A stretch of 64,000 nucleotides of DNA from Amycolatopsis sp. WQ 127309 (GTDB lineage: Bacteria > Actinomycetota > Actinomycetes > Mycobacteriales > Pseudonocardiaceae), in NCBI RefSeq assembly GCF_023023025.1, contig NZ_CP095481.1, positions 1,798,001 to 1,862,000 on the forward strand, given 5' to 3'. The notes beneath the pieces were generated by a model, which was not told where the DNA came from, made no database searches, and saw only the letters and a program-made list of their open reading frames with translations. Shown here one piece after another: positions 1 through 7,742 of this stretch; the first letter of the stretch is position 1, and each line of letters begins with the position of its first letter. Both the position numbers and the translations under genes were made by a program.

Positions 1-371
1 TCGCCCTCGACCGGGAGCTCCTCGACTTCCAGGAGCTTGGACGACGGCTTCAGGCCCTGCTTGCGCATGTCCTCGGTGTAGGAGGACAACTGCAGCCGCT
101 GGGCGAGCTTCGGCTCGGCCGCAAAGGTGCCTTTTCCCTGCACACGGTGCAGCCGGCCCTCGGCGGTGAGGTCGGCCAGCGCCTGGCGCACGGTGGTGCG
201 GGAGACCGTGAACTCCCCGGCGAGCGCGCGTTCCGTCGGGATCGGCGACCCGGGCGGCAGCACGTCGAGCAGGTCCAGCAGGTGCTGTTTCAGTGCCCAG
301 TACTTGGGCTCTCGCTGACCGCGCATCCCGGCGACGGCACCCGCCTCGCCCGCGGTGGTGGTGTCCAACAT
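1..371 (-). CDS. dasR: GntR/HutC-family regulator, DasR-like (3' end outside window)
   Basis: Only the first 123 codons lie in the window. The ATG is at 371. Residues 20-85 form a GntR winged helix-turn-helix, with SRTTVRQAL at 57-65 as the recognition helix and the family wing QGKGTF at 78-83. The segment from about residue 88 is the start of a UTRA effector domain. DasR-type proteins repress GlcNAc and chitin use and are released by glucosamine-6-phosphate. The identification is strengthened by the divergent SIS and GlcNAc-kinase genes and by a dre-like palindrome in the 148-bp gap between them. NagR is the same functional class, so the symbol rests on actinobacterial context. Confidence 0.9.
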   Translation of the reverse strand, partial: MLDTTTAGEAGAVAGMRGQREPKYWALKQHLLDLLDVLPPGSPIPTERALAGEFTVSRTTVRQALADLTAEGRLHRVQGKGTFAAEPKLAQRLQLSSYTEDMRKQGLKPSSKLLEVEELPVEG

Positions 372-457
372 GCCCGACTCCCTATGTCTTCCCTCATAAC
401 ACGCCACGTCCCCGTAAGAAACGTACCCTTTTCCCCAAACGCGCCGCCCCACTAAGA

Positions 458-472
458 TTGGTCTAGACCTGA
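458..472. promoter_or_regulatory. dre-like DasR operator
   Basis: The perfect 10-bp palindrome GGTCTAGACC at 460-469 matches the core of the known DasR-responsive element (ACTGGTCTAGACCAGT). It lies between the divergent dasR and SIS starts, about 50 bp upstream of the SIS start. It probably autoregulates dasR and represses the GlcNAc genes. The outer bases deviate from the consensus on the right. Confidence 0.85.
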
Positions 473-519
473 CCGACGCCGCCTGAGTCCGGTACATAAT
501 GCCGGAGGTGGAGAGGAAA

Positions 520-1566
520 ATGATGACCGAACAACGGCCCGGCGAGCACATGGCCGCGGAGATCGCCCAGCAGCCGGACGTCTTGGCCGGACTGGTCGAG
601 CGTCAGGCGGAAATCGCCGGGGTGGCGGAAAAGATCTCACAACGCCCCCCGCGCTTCGCTTTGCTCGCCGCGCGTGGATCGAGTGACCACGCAGCGTTGT
701 ATGCGAAGTACCTGATCGAGGTAATGCTCGGCCTTCCGGCTGGTCTTGTCTCACCGTCCACGGCGACGCTGTACGGCGCGCGGCCCGATTTGCGGGACGT
801 GCTGTTCGTCACGGTCAGCCAGAGCGGTGGCTCACCTGACCTGATCGAGGTGACCGAGACGGCCCGGCGCCAGGGCGCGCTGACCGTGTCCGTCACCAAC
901 ACGCCCGAGTCACCGCTGCGCGCGGCGTCGGAGCTCGGCATCGACATCGGCGCCGGTGTCGAGACGGCCGTCGCCGCGACCAAGACGTACTCCGCCACCC
1001 TGATGGCGCTGTACCTGCTGATCGACGCGGTGCGCGGCGGCAAGGCGGCCGACGCCGAGAAGATCGGCGAGCTGGCCCAGCAGACCCTCGACGGCTCCGT
1101 CGAGGGCGTCCAGCGCGCGGTCGACCGCTACCGCTTCGTGGACCGCGTCCTCACGACCGGCCGCGGTTACTCCTACGCGTCCGCGCTCGAAGGCGCGCTC
1201 AAGCTGGCCGAGACCAGCTACCTCGCCGCCCGCGCGTACAGCGGCGCGGACCTGCTGCACGGCCCGGTCGCGGCGGTCAACGGCGAGACCGCCGTGCTCG
1301 CGGTGACCAGCGCCGGGCACGGCGGCCAGGCGATGCACGAGGTCCTCGAGGCCGTCGGCAAGCGCGGCGCGGACGTCCTCGCCGTCGGCTCGGCCGCCTC
1401 CGAGGTGCCCGCGGCGCTGCGCATCGACGTCGCGCCGACCGTCGAGGAGCTGGCGCCGATCCTGGAGATCCTGCCGCTCCAGCGGCTCGCGCTCGGCCTG
1501 TCGCTGGCCCGCGGCGGCGACCCGGACAGCCCGCGCGGCCTGCTGAAGGTGACCAAGACCCGGTGA
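520..1566 (+). CDS. SIS-domain aminosugar-phosphate isomerase/deaminase (GlmS/AgaS-like)
   Basis: The protein has two tandem SIS sugar-isomerase domains (about residues 35-170 and 200-335) and no glutamine amidotransferase domain. It is therefore not a full GlmS and is probably a GlcN-6-phosphate deaminase-type enzyme or related aminosugar isomerase. Visible signatures are ARGSSDHAA and SQSGGSPDL in the first domain, and GRGYSYASALEGALKLAE, very like the C-terminal isomerase half of GlmS, in the second. An ATG at 499 is open but sits inside a probable -10 (TACATAAT). The ATG pair at 520/523 is preceded by GGAGG and GAGAGG and is preferred. The stop overlaps the kinase GTG, so the two are co-translated. 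Confidence 0.85.
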   Translation: MMTEQRPGEHMAAEIAQQPDVLAGLVERQAEIAGVAEKISQRPPRFALLAARGSSDHAALYAKYLIEVMLGLPAGLVSPSTATLYGARPDLRDVLFVTVSQSGGSPDLIEVTETARRQGALTVSVTNTPESPLRAASELGIDIGAGVETAVAATKTYSATLMALYLLIDAVRGGKAADAEKIGELAQQTLDGSVEGVQRAVDRYRFVDRVLTTGRGYSYASALEGALKLAETSYLAARAYSGADLLHGPVAAVNGETAVLAVTSAGHGGQAMHEVLEAVGKRGADVLAVGSAASEVPAALRIDVAPTVEELAPILEILPLQRLALGLSLARGGDPDSPRGLLKVTKTR

Positions 1567-2528
1567 CCTTCGCTGTCGGCGTGGACGCCGGCGGCACGTC
1601 GACCAGGGCCGCACTGGTCGACGCCGCCGGCGTCGTGCTGGGTACCGGGCGCGGCGGCGGCGCCAACCCCAACGCGCACGCGCCCGAGGTGGCCGCGGGC
1701 CGGATCGCCGACGCGATCACCGCGGCCCTCGGCGGGCGCGACCCCGGCGGCGTGCGCGCGTGCGTCGTCGGCATGGCCGGGGTCAGCAAGCTGAGCGACC
1801 CGGCGATCGCGGCCGTGTTCGACGCGGCGTGGACCCGGATCGGGCTCACCGGCGTCGTGCGCACGGTCGCCGACGCCGAAGTGGCGTACGCGTCCGCGAC
1901 CGCCGCGCCGGACGGGACCGTGCTCGTCGCCGGCACCGGCTCGATCGCGGGCCGGATCCGCAAGCGGCGGCTGGCCGGCACCGCGGGCGGTTACGGCTGG
2001 CTGCTCGGTGACGAGGGGTCGGCGTTCTGGCTCGGCCGCGAAGCCGTCCGGTCCACTTTGGAGGCACTCGGGCGCGGGTTGTCACTCGACGGCCTCCCCT
2101 CGGCGGTGCTCGCCGAAGCGCTCGGACCGTCCGGTGTGGACGTCCGGACCGACGCCGAGCGGCTCGCCGCGTCCCGGGCGTTGATCACGAACGCCAACGC
2201 GGAGGCGCCGGTGCGGCTGGCCCGGTTCGCCCCCTTGGTGAGCGCGGCGCACGACGCCGGCGAGCCCGCGGCGGGCGAAATCGTGGCCCGCGGGGCCGGG
2301 CTACTGGTCGCGAACGCCCTCGCCGCGCGCGAGCCCGGCGAGTCGACCCCGGTCGTCCTCGTCGGTTCGGTGCTCACCGGGAGCAGCCCGGTCGGGGCGC
2401 TCGTGCGGCGTGGATTGACCGGTCTCGAGGTGCTGACCAGCTCCGATGGGGTGCTCGGGGCGGCCTGGCTGGCCGCCGTCGACGCCTTCGGCGAGGGGGC
2501 ACCGAGACCCGCGCTCCTGCGAAAATGA
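1563..2528 (+). CDS. N-acetylglucosamine kinase (BadF/BadG/BcrA ATPase family)
   Basis: This 321-residue ASKHA-fold kinase has the phosphate-1 loop DAGGTSTRAALVD near residue 8, VAGTGSIAGR near 122, and YGWLLGDEGSAFWLGREA near 140, which are hallmarks of BadF/BcrAD-type GlcNAc kinases. It would phosphorylate GlcNAc in the cytosol and feed the SIS enzyme. The GTG start overlaps the upstream TGA as GTGA, so translation is coupled. Control by the dre-like site upstream of the operon is expected. Glucosamine or a related amino sugar is an alternative substrate. Confidence 0.85.
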   Translation: MTFAVGVDAGGTSTRAALVDAAGVVLGTGRGGGANPNAHAPEVAAGRIADAITAALGGRDPGGVRACVVGMAGVSKLSDPAIAAVFDAAWTRIGLTGVVRTVADAEVAYASATAAPDGTVLVAGTGSIAGRIRKRRLAGTAGGYGWLLGDEGSAFWLGREAVRSTLEALGRGLSLDGLPSAVLAEALGPSGVDVRTDAERLAASRALITNANAEAPVRLARFAPLVSAAHDAGEPAAGEIVARGAGLLVANALAAREPGESTPVVLVGSVLTGSSPVGALVRRGLTGLEVLTSSDGVLGAAWLAAVDAFGEGAPRPALLRK

Positions 2529-2594
2529 GCAAAACGCGGCGCGAAGACGTGAAAACGTCGACTGAACCCGGGTAGTCCGGGTACCGTAGGCAGT

Positions 2595-2626
2595 GGCCCC
2601 CGGACCCTCCCCCCTCGCCGGGGGCC
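2595..2626. terminator. Bidirectional terminator-like hairpin
   Basis: A perfect 9-bp G+C stem (2595-2603 with 2618-2626) and a 14-nt loop lie between the convergent GlcNAc kinase and DUF3159 genes. A smaller hairpin, GACGT-GAAA-ACGTC, lies at 2546-2559. There is no U tract, as is usual for actinobacteria. Confidence 0.6.
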
Positions 2627-2629
2627 GCC

Positions 2630-3292
2630 TTATGCCCCGGGTACGTCCTCCGGCCGGGTTTCGGGGGTCAAGCGCAGGCCCGGGTGCTCCGGCGGCAACG
2701 CGCGGTAGAGCACCCAGCCACTGACCGCGACGGTCAGCGCGACCAGCGGCCACGACAGCACCGTGCGGGCCACGCCGAGCGCGATCACCTGGCCGGACCA
2801 CCACAGCAGGCCGTAGACGACGACGCGCAGCACGTACTGGCCGAACACCCACACCCAACTCGCCCTCGAGTAGGCCTTGAGCAGGACGGGGTCGCGGCGC
2901 CAGCGCGTCTTCTGGCCCAGCACCAGGCCCACGACGACACCGAGCAGCGGCCAGCGGACCACGATGCTGGCCGCCCAGAGCAGCGCGCTGGCCACATTGG
3001 ACATCAGCTGCAGCAGGAAGAAGTCCTGGGCGCGGCCGGTGTGCAGCGCGATCAGCGCGGCCGCGACGACGGCGGCGAGGCTGACCACGATCGCGCGGAT
3101 CTTGCCGCCGCGGGCGTACCGGAAGACCCCGAGCGCGACGGCGACCGCGATGGCGGCGCCGGCCCCCCAGGCGATGGACTGGCCGGCCGCGAGCCAGCCC
3201 ACGACGAAACCGACCGGCGGGATGCTGGCGTCGAGCGCACCTCGGCGGCCGCCGAGGATCTGCGCGAGCGACTCGCGGGGTTGTTCGGACAC
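2630..3292 (-). CDS. DUF3159 family integral membrane protein
   Basis: The 220-residue protein has about six hydrophobic segments after a short charged N-terminus. It contains DUF3159-type features: an N-terminal LAQILGGRRGALDASIPP, the mid-protein VLGQKTRWRRDPVL, and the YGLLWWSG region. The family is restricted to actinobacteria and no biochemical role is established. It is convergent with the GlcNAc kinase and divergent from the SGNH hydrolase gene, so it is probably a single-gene unit. Confidence 0.8.
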   Translation of the reverse strand: MSEQPRESLAQILGGRRGALDASIPPVGFVVGWLAAGQSIAWGAGAAIAVAVALGVFRYARGGKIRAIVVSLAAVVAAALIALHTGRAQDFFLLQLMSNVASALLWAASIVVRWPLLGVVVGLVLGQKTRWRRDPVLLKAYSRASWVWVFGQYVLRVVVYGLLWWSGQVIALGVARTVLSWPLVALTVAVSGWVLYRALPPEHPGLRLTPETRPEDVPGA

Positions 3293-3571
3293 GTGTCCAG
3301 CCTGCCGGATCAGCCCCGGAACGCCCCGGCCGGGGAGATCTTCGCCACATCGGGTGCCGGTTTTAACTCCGAGTGTGCTGTTTCACGGCATACCGAAGGT
3401 GAAGACTGCGTAATACAGAAGCGCGGAAGGCCGACAAGATAAGACACTGTTACCGCTGGCTGAACCCGCGGTGGCGGTGGGCGCATCGTGGGGGTGCGGC
3501 CCGATTCGTTAGTTGGGGTGTACAACTATATGTCGGGGTGGGTCGGTCGCAGGACGGGAAGGGGACCCAAC

Positions 3572-4390
3572 GTGTACGGATTCGACAGCTATGTGGCGCT
3601 CGGTGACAGCTTCACCGAGGGGCTCAACGACGCGTTGCCGGACGGTTCGTTCCGGGGCTGGGCCGATCGGCTAGCCGAGATCCTGGCGGCCGGGCGGTCC
3701 GACTTCCGGTACGCGAACCTGTCCCTGCGGGGCAAGATGCTCGACGAGATCATGGACGAGCAGCTGCCGATCGCGCTGGAGCTGAAGCCCGACCTGGTCA
3801 CGCTCTGCGCCGGCGGCAACGACATCATCGTCCCGGGCGCCGACGTCGAAGCGGTCGTCGAGCGGTTCGAGGAGGGCGTCGCGAAGCTGCGCGAGGCCGG
3901 CATCCCGGTACTGATCTTCAACGGCCCGGACACCAAGGTGCTGTCGGTGATGTCGGTGCTGCGCGGCAAGGTGGCGATCTACAACACGCACCTGTGGGCG
4001 ATCGCGGAGCGCCACGGAGCCCGCATGGTCGACCTGTGGACAATGGGCCCGCTACACGACCGCCGAGCCTGGAGCGACGATCGTCTCCACTTCTCCCCGG
4101 AGGCCCACCGCCGCATAGCCCTGAAGTCGGCGGAGGTCCTGGGCATCCCGGTGGCCAGCGACTGGCGCGAGCCGTGGCCATCGGAGGACACCCCGAGCCG
4201 CTGGATCGACTCGCGCAGGTCGGACCTGGCGTGGACGAAGGTGCACCTGCTGCCGTGGATCCGCCGCCAGCTACGAGGCGAGTCGATGGGGGACGGCCTG
4301 TCCCCGAAGCGGCCGCAGCTGGCGCCGTTGGTGCCGATCGAGGTTCTCGAAGCGGCGGAGAACGCTCAGCAACAGCAGCAGGCCAGCTGA
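3572..4390 (+). CDS. SGNH/GDSL-type hydrolase
   Basis: Block I, ALGDSFTEG, is at the very N-terminus. GGNDII supplies the block III Asn, and DRLHFSPEAHRR contains the block V Asp-x-x-His. The serine esterase/lipase triad of SGNH hydrolases is therefore complete. The protein is 272 residues with no signal peptide, so it is probably a cytosolic esterase or deacylase with unknown substrate. An upstream ATG at 3488 is open, but the GTG at 3572 has AAGGGGA just before it and puts block I in the normal place. The C-terminus is Gln/Ala-rich. Confidence 0.85.
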   Translation: MYGFDSYVALGDSFTEGLNDALPDGSFRGWADRLAEILAAGRSDFRYANLSLRGKMLDEIMDEQLPIALELKPDLVTLCAGGNDIIVPGADVEAVVERFEEGVAKLREAGIPVLIFNGPDTKVLSVMSVLRGKVAIYNTHLWAIAERHGARMVDLWTMGPLHDRRAWSDDRLHFSPEAHRRIALKSAEVLGIPVASDWREPWPSEDTPSRWIDSRRSDLAWTKVHLLPWIRRQLRGESMGDGLSPKRPQLAPLVPIEVLEAAENAQQQQQAS

Positions 4391-4797
4391 GGGTTGGGGT
4401 TTCCGGGGGTTGCCCTCGGGACGTCGGGGGTCTTCTCGCCTCGGGGCTGGTTGCTGCTGGGCTGGGGGTTGTTCTGCCCTGCGGTTTGTCCTGCTGCCTG
4501 CGGCTCTGTGGTTAGTTCTGCTGCCGCCCTGTGGCTGGTTCTGCTTGCCCGCCCTGCGGCTGATCTCGGTGCCGGTCCTAGCGGCACATATCTGTGGGCG
4601 CCCGGCACGGCTCAGGACCACCGGAACTCCGGCCGCCCGCGCACCTCAAGTCCGCCGAGCCGCCTGACGGCCGAAGGATCGCCTGACTGCAAGCCCTGCC
4701 GAACCCGACTTCGGGCTCAAGAGCCAAGCGAACTGCGAACCTCAGCCGAGCTGGAACATCAGCTTTAGCCCAAACTGCGGGCGCAACCGACCAGCGC
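4391..4797. other. Gene-free stretch with decayed short repeats
   Basis: No supportable gene was seen. Positions 4440-4560 contain an imperfect repeat of about 25-30 bp built around CTGCGGCT and GGTTCTGCTGCC on the + strand. The stretch leads into the stronger repeat tract that follows. Several open frames exist on both strands, but none has a ribosome binding site or recognisable residues. Confidence 0.5.
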
Positions 4798-5870
4798 TTG
4801 CACGTCTGCCACGCCCAGCTCGACGCCCTGTCTGGTCGGCTGCCGAGGTCTGTGGGGATCGGCAGCTCTGCCCGCCCACTCGGCTCTACCCGCCCGCTCC
4901 GCGCAGCTCGCTTGCTCTGCCCTGCCGCTCCGTGCAGTTCCGCCGCTCCGCTACACCTGACTCCGCTCCGTCCCACCCGCTCCGCCAGCCAGCCCGCGCG
5001 CTCCTCAGCCCCGCCGCCCGCTCCGCTCCGCTGCGCCAAGCTCGCCCACTCGCTCCGCTACGCCGGCTCCGCTCAGCTCCGCCCGTTGCACTGCACCAGG
5101 GCGCTGCTCCGCCCACCCGCTGCGCTCTGCTCCAGCAGCCAGCCAGCGCGCTCCGCTCAGCCCGACGCCTGCTCCGCTGCGCTCCACCAGGCTCGCTCCG
5201 CCTGCTCCCGCAGTTCCGCTCACTCGCCTCCGCCCGCTGCGCTGCTTCGCCCCACCAGCTGCGCCAGGCTCTGCTCTGCCCGCTGCGCCCGGCTGCGGTC
5301 CGCTGCTCCATTCGCTCCGCTCGGCCCACTCGCTCCGCTCGCTGCGCCAGGCTCCGCCGCTGCGCCGGACCCAGCTCCACCAGGTTCGCTTCGCTCACCC
5401 GCTCCGCTCGGCTCCGCCCGACTCCGCCGGACTGCTCAGCTCCGCCCGCCAGACTCTCGCCAGCCCGCTCCGCTCGCTGCGCCAGGCTCGCTCCGCCAGG
5501 CTGCACTCCGCTGCTCCACCCGCTGCGCTCCGTCCGCCTGCTGCACAAGGCTCGCTCGCTACACCAGACTCCGCTCAGCTCGCTTCGCTCAGCTCCGCCC
5601 GTTGCGCTCTGCTCCGCCCGCTCCACCAGGCTCGCCCCGCTGCGCCAGGCTCCGCCAGCTCGCGCAACGCCCGCCGCGCCAGACTCCGCTGCGCTGCTTC
5701 GCTCAGCTCCGCCCGTTGCGCTCTGCTCCGCCCGCTCCACCAGGCTCGCCCCGCTGGGCCAGGCTCCGCCAGCTCGCGCAACGCCCGCTGCGCTGCTTCG
5801 CTCCGCTGCGCCAGACTCCGCTTCGCTCAGCGACGACCACCCCCACCAACCTGCGAAAACCGCCCCCTGG
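4798..5870. repeat. Pyrimidine-biased degenerate minisatellite tract, about 1.1 kb
   Basis: The + strand is built almost entirely from variants of GCTCCGCT, CAGCTCCGCC and CAGGCTCGC, interspersed with GCTGCGCC. In one sampled line, 5461-5520, there are 40 pyrimidines, 15 G and 5 A. TA-containing words are rare, so frames on both strands stay open for hundreds of codons, including one of 330 codons on the minus strand (4886-5878). None has a plausible ribosome binding site or a known domain. I read the tract as non-coding repeat DNA lying between the SGNH gene and the ArfA-like operon. Confidence 0.7.
5583..5788. repeat. Recent 114-bp-offset tandem duplication inside the tract
   Basis: The 92 bp at 5583-5674 recur at 5697-5788 with one mismatch (C at 5643 against G at 5757). 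This is far more alike than neighbouring units, so it marks a recent duplication within an otherwise diverged tract. Confidence 0.85.
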
Positions 5871-5971
5871 TGACCCACAGACGTACCCCACCACTCCCAA
5901 GGGGGGCCGCCCGTCTCCAGCGTAACGAGGTGATCCGACAGAACGTGTCCGGACGATCACCGCAACTCCAG

Positions 5972-5980
5972 TTGTCCACA
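5972..5980 (+). promoter_or_regulatory. DnaA-box-like nonamer upstream of the ArfA-like gene
   Basis: TTGTCCACA is the preferred actinobacterial DnaA box. A near match in the opposite orientation starts at 6004 (TGTGGACGG). Both lie in the 190-bp leader region before the BON/OmpA gene at 6062. No dnaA or dnaN gene is nearby, so this is not oriC. A regulatory or titration site is possible. Confidence 0.4.
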
Positions 5981-6061
5981 TGTCGACCCGGCTGGGGACA
6001 AACTGTGGACGGACCGCTCTCCCAGGTCGCCAAGCCGCCTCGTCCGGCTTACAGTCGCTTC

Positions 6062-6799
6062 ATGTCCGGTGGGCGTGGCTGGATCCGGTTGATCCCGATC
6101 GCGGTGCTGGTCACGGCGCTGCTGGCGGGGGTCGTGACCTGGGCGCAGGCCGGGAGCGTCCAGCGCGACCTCACCACGAAGTCCCAGGACGCGCTCGCCG
6201 CCGCGGGGCTTCCCGCGGGCTCCGTCAGCTTCGACGGCCGGGATGCCACCCTCAGCGGCTTTCCGCCCGACAAGGCCTTGCGCGCCCTCGATGTGGTCCA
6301 GAACGTCGATGGCGTCCGGGCCGCGCAGATCTCCGGCGACGTCATCCCCGTGGCCCCGACACCGAGCCCCAGCCCCAGCCCCAGCCAGAGCCCGACAAGG
6401 ACAACACAACCGACGAAGACAACGAGCCCACCGCCGCCGCCCACCGACAAGGCCGGTGTGCAGGCCGAGATCGATCGGATGCTCGCCGAAGCGCCCATCG
6501 CCTTCGTACCGAACACCGCTCGGCTCACTCCCGAAGGCGAGCAGGCCGCCAAGGGCGTCGCCGTCGCGCTCGCGAAGTCGCCCGCGACCTTCCGGTACCG
6601 CGTCACCGGGCACGTCGCCCGGGGGCCCGGTGGCGAGAGCGCCGCTCTGAAACTCTCCCGGGACCGCGCCCGGGCCGTCGCGCGGATCCTCACGTCGAAC
6701 GGGCTGACCGCCGGGCGCGTGACGTCGCGGGGGCTGGGTGACACCCGGCCCGCCGCCGGTGGCGAAGAGGACCGGCGCGTCGAGATCACCGTCGTCTGA
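6062..6799 (+). CDS. ArfA-like BON + OmpA peptidoglycan-binding membrane protein
   Basis: The 245-residue protein starts with one transmembrane anchor (about 8-30) and a BON-type domain (about 35-95). A Pro/Ser/Thr linker (about 98-125) follows, then a C-terminal OmpA-like peptidoglycan-associated domain containing FVPNTARLTPEG, VTGHVARG, and the run LSRDRARAVARIL to the VEITVV end. This order matches ArfA (Rv0899) of Mycobacterium tuberculosis, an acid-adaptation membrane protein. The ATG at 6062 is preferred over an earlier open extension because it begins the membrane anchor. A short membrane-anchored gene follows 14 bp later, as in arfABC. Confidence 0.8.
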   Translation: MSGGRGWIRLIPIAVLVTALLAGVVTWAQAGSVQRDLTTKSQDALAAAGLPAGSVSFDGRDATLSGFPPDKALRALDVVQNVDGVRAAQISGDVIPVAPTPSPSPSPSQSPTRTTQPTKTTSPPPPPTDKAGVQAEIDRMLAEAPIAFVPNTARLTPEGEQAAKGVAVALAKSPATFRYRVTGHVARGPGGESAALKLSRDRARAVARILTSNGLTAGRVTSRGLGDTRPAAGGEEDRRVEITVV

Positions 6800-6813
6800 A
6801 GGGGTGTGAGCAG

Positions 6814-7209
6814 ATGGTGTGGCTGTTCGGGCAGATCTGGCTGTGGCTGATCGTCGCCTTCGCCCTCGGTGCGCTCTCCGCGTGGCTCGTCCTGCGCACC
6901 CAGCACACCGCGCCGGAGCCCACCCGGGAACCCGAGCCCTACTACGAGCCCACGCCCCGCGATGAAGCCGAGCAGACGCAGTTCATCCCCGCCGCGAACT
7001 TCCAGCCGACGGAGGAGTCCCGCTACGACGAGGACACCCCCGAGCCCGCCGGGCACCGGGAAGGGCACCTCCCGCTGCCGCCGCAACGCGGGGCCCAGGA
7101 CGAGTACTGGCCCGCCGAAGAGGAACCGGCCTGGCCCGAAGCGGACGACCTGCCCGACGCCACCCACCAGTGGCCGCAGGCTCCGCACCAGCCTGGGCGC
7201 GGTGCCTGA
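6814..7209 (+). CDS. Single-pass membrane protein with acidic/proline-rich tail (ArfB/C position)
   Basis: This 131-residue protein has one N-terminal membrane helix (WLFGQIWLWLIVAFALGAL region, about 3-27). A long hydrophilic tail follows, rich in Pro, Glu and Asp and with many Tyr/Trp. No catalytic motif is visible. AAGGGG lies upstream of the ATG, and the gene is 14 bp after the ArfA-like gene, so they form an operon. By position and topology it resembles ArfB/ArfC (Rv0900/Rv0901), but sequence support for orthology cannot be judged here. Confidence 0.65.
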   Translation: MVWLFGQIWLWLIVAFALGALSAWLVLRTQHTAPEPTREPEPYYEPTPRDEAEQTQFIPAANFQPTEESRYDEDTPEPAGHREGHLPLPPQRGAQDEYWPAEEEPAWPEADDLPDATHQWPQAPHQPGRGA

Positions 7210-7265
7210 CACCCATCCTGGTAAATTCGGCTACGCACTGTGAGCGAGGCTGAGAAGGGGGTGGC

Positions 7266-7742
7266 GTGGCGCTCCCCCATTGGACGCCCCAGCAGGTTCT
7301 GCCGCCGGGCCGCCACGCCGGCGACCTCGCCGACGTCTACGAGCGCCTGGTCTTCGACGCCCCGCACCAGAACGAGCGCGAGATCCTCTTCAGCGCGCTC
7401 AACAGCTACCTCGGCGTGGCCCGCCGGATCATGCCGTCGGGGCGCGCGTGGATCGGCGGCGAGCTGGTCACGCGCACCGCGCACCCGCCGCGCGGTCTCG
7501 ACGTCGTCCTCATCCCGGACGAGTGGGGCGCGCTGAAGCGGCTCGACGACGAAGGCCGGTCGGCGCTGTACGGCCTGCTGACCCTGCGCGGCGTGATCGT
7601 CGGGCAGCCCGCGATGTACCTGGACCAGGTGCAGCCGGTCGGGGGCATGCTGGACGGCTTCCTGTGCCGCCCCGGCGACGAGGACACCTGGGCCGAGGTC
7701 TGGGCCGCAGGCGGCAAGGGCTACCCGGAGATGATCTGGTGA
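7266..7742 (+). CDS. Nucleotidyltransferase-like protein of the DUF6932 type (tentative)
   Basis: The 158-residue protein contains WIGGELVTRTAHPPRGLDVV near residues 59-78. This resembles the DUF6932/minimal nucleotidyltransferase pattern, in which a G-G/S strand is followed by a strand carrying an acidic residue (LDVVLI). The usual DxD pair is not evident, so catalysis is uncertain. The start is GTG with GAGAAGGGGG in front. The stop overlaps the next GTG as GTGA, so the two genes are coupled. Minimal NTases often sit in toxin-antitoxin or defence modules. The role here is unknown. Confidence 0.5.
   Translation: MALPHWTPQQVLPPGRHAGDLADVYERLVFDAPHQNEREILFSALNSYLGVARRIMPSGRAWIGGELVTRTAHPPRGLDVVLIPDEWGALKRLDDEGRSALYGLLTLRGVIVGQPAMYLDQVQPVGGMLDGFLCRPGDEDTWAEVWAAGGKGYPEMIW

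Noticed and set aside
4886..5878. 330-codon minus-strand frame with Ala/Glu/Arg/Ser repeats
   Set aside because: Other frames on both strands are equally open over the same tract, there is no ribosome binding site, and the repeats are not codon-phased. Treated as repeat DNA.
5870..6061. 64-codon N-terminal extension of the ArfA-like protein
   Set aside because: The ATG at 6062 begins a normal membrane anchor. The upstream part is basic and unstructured and contains the DnaA-box-like DNA.
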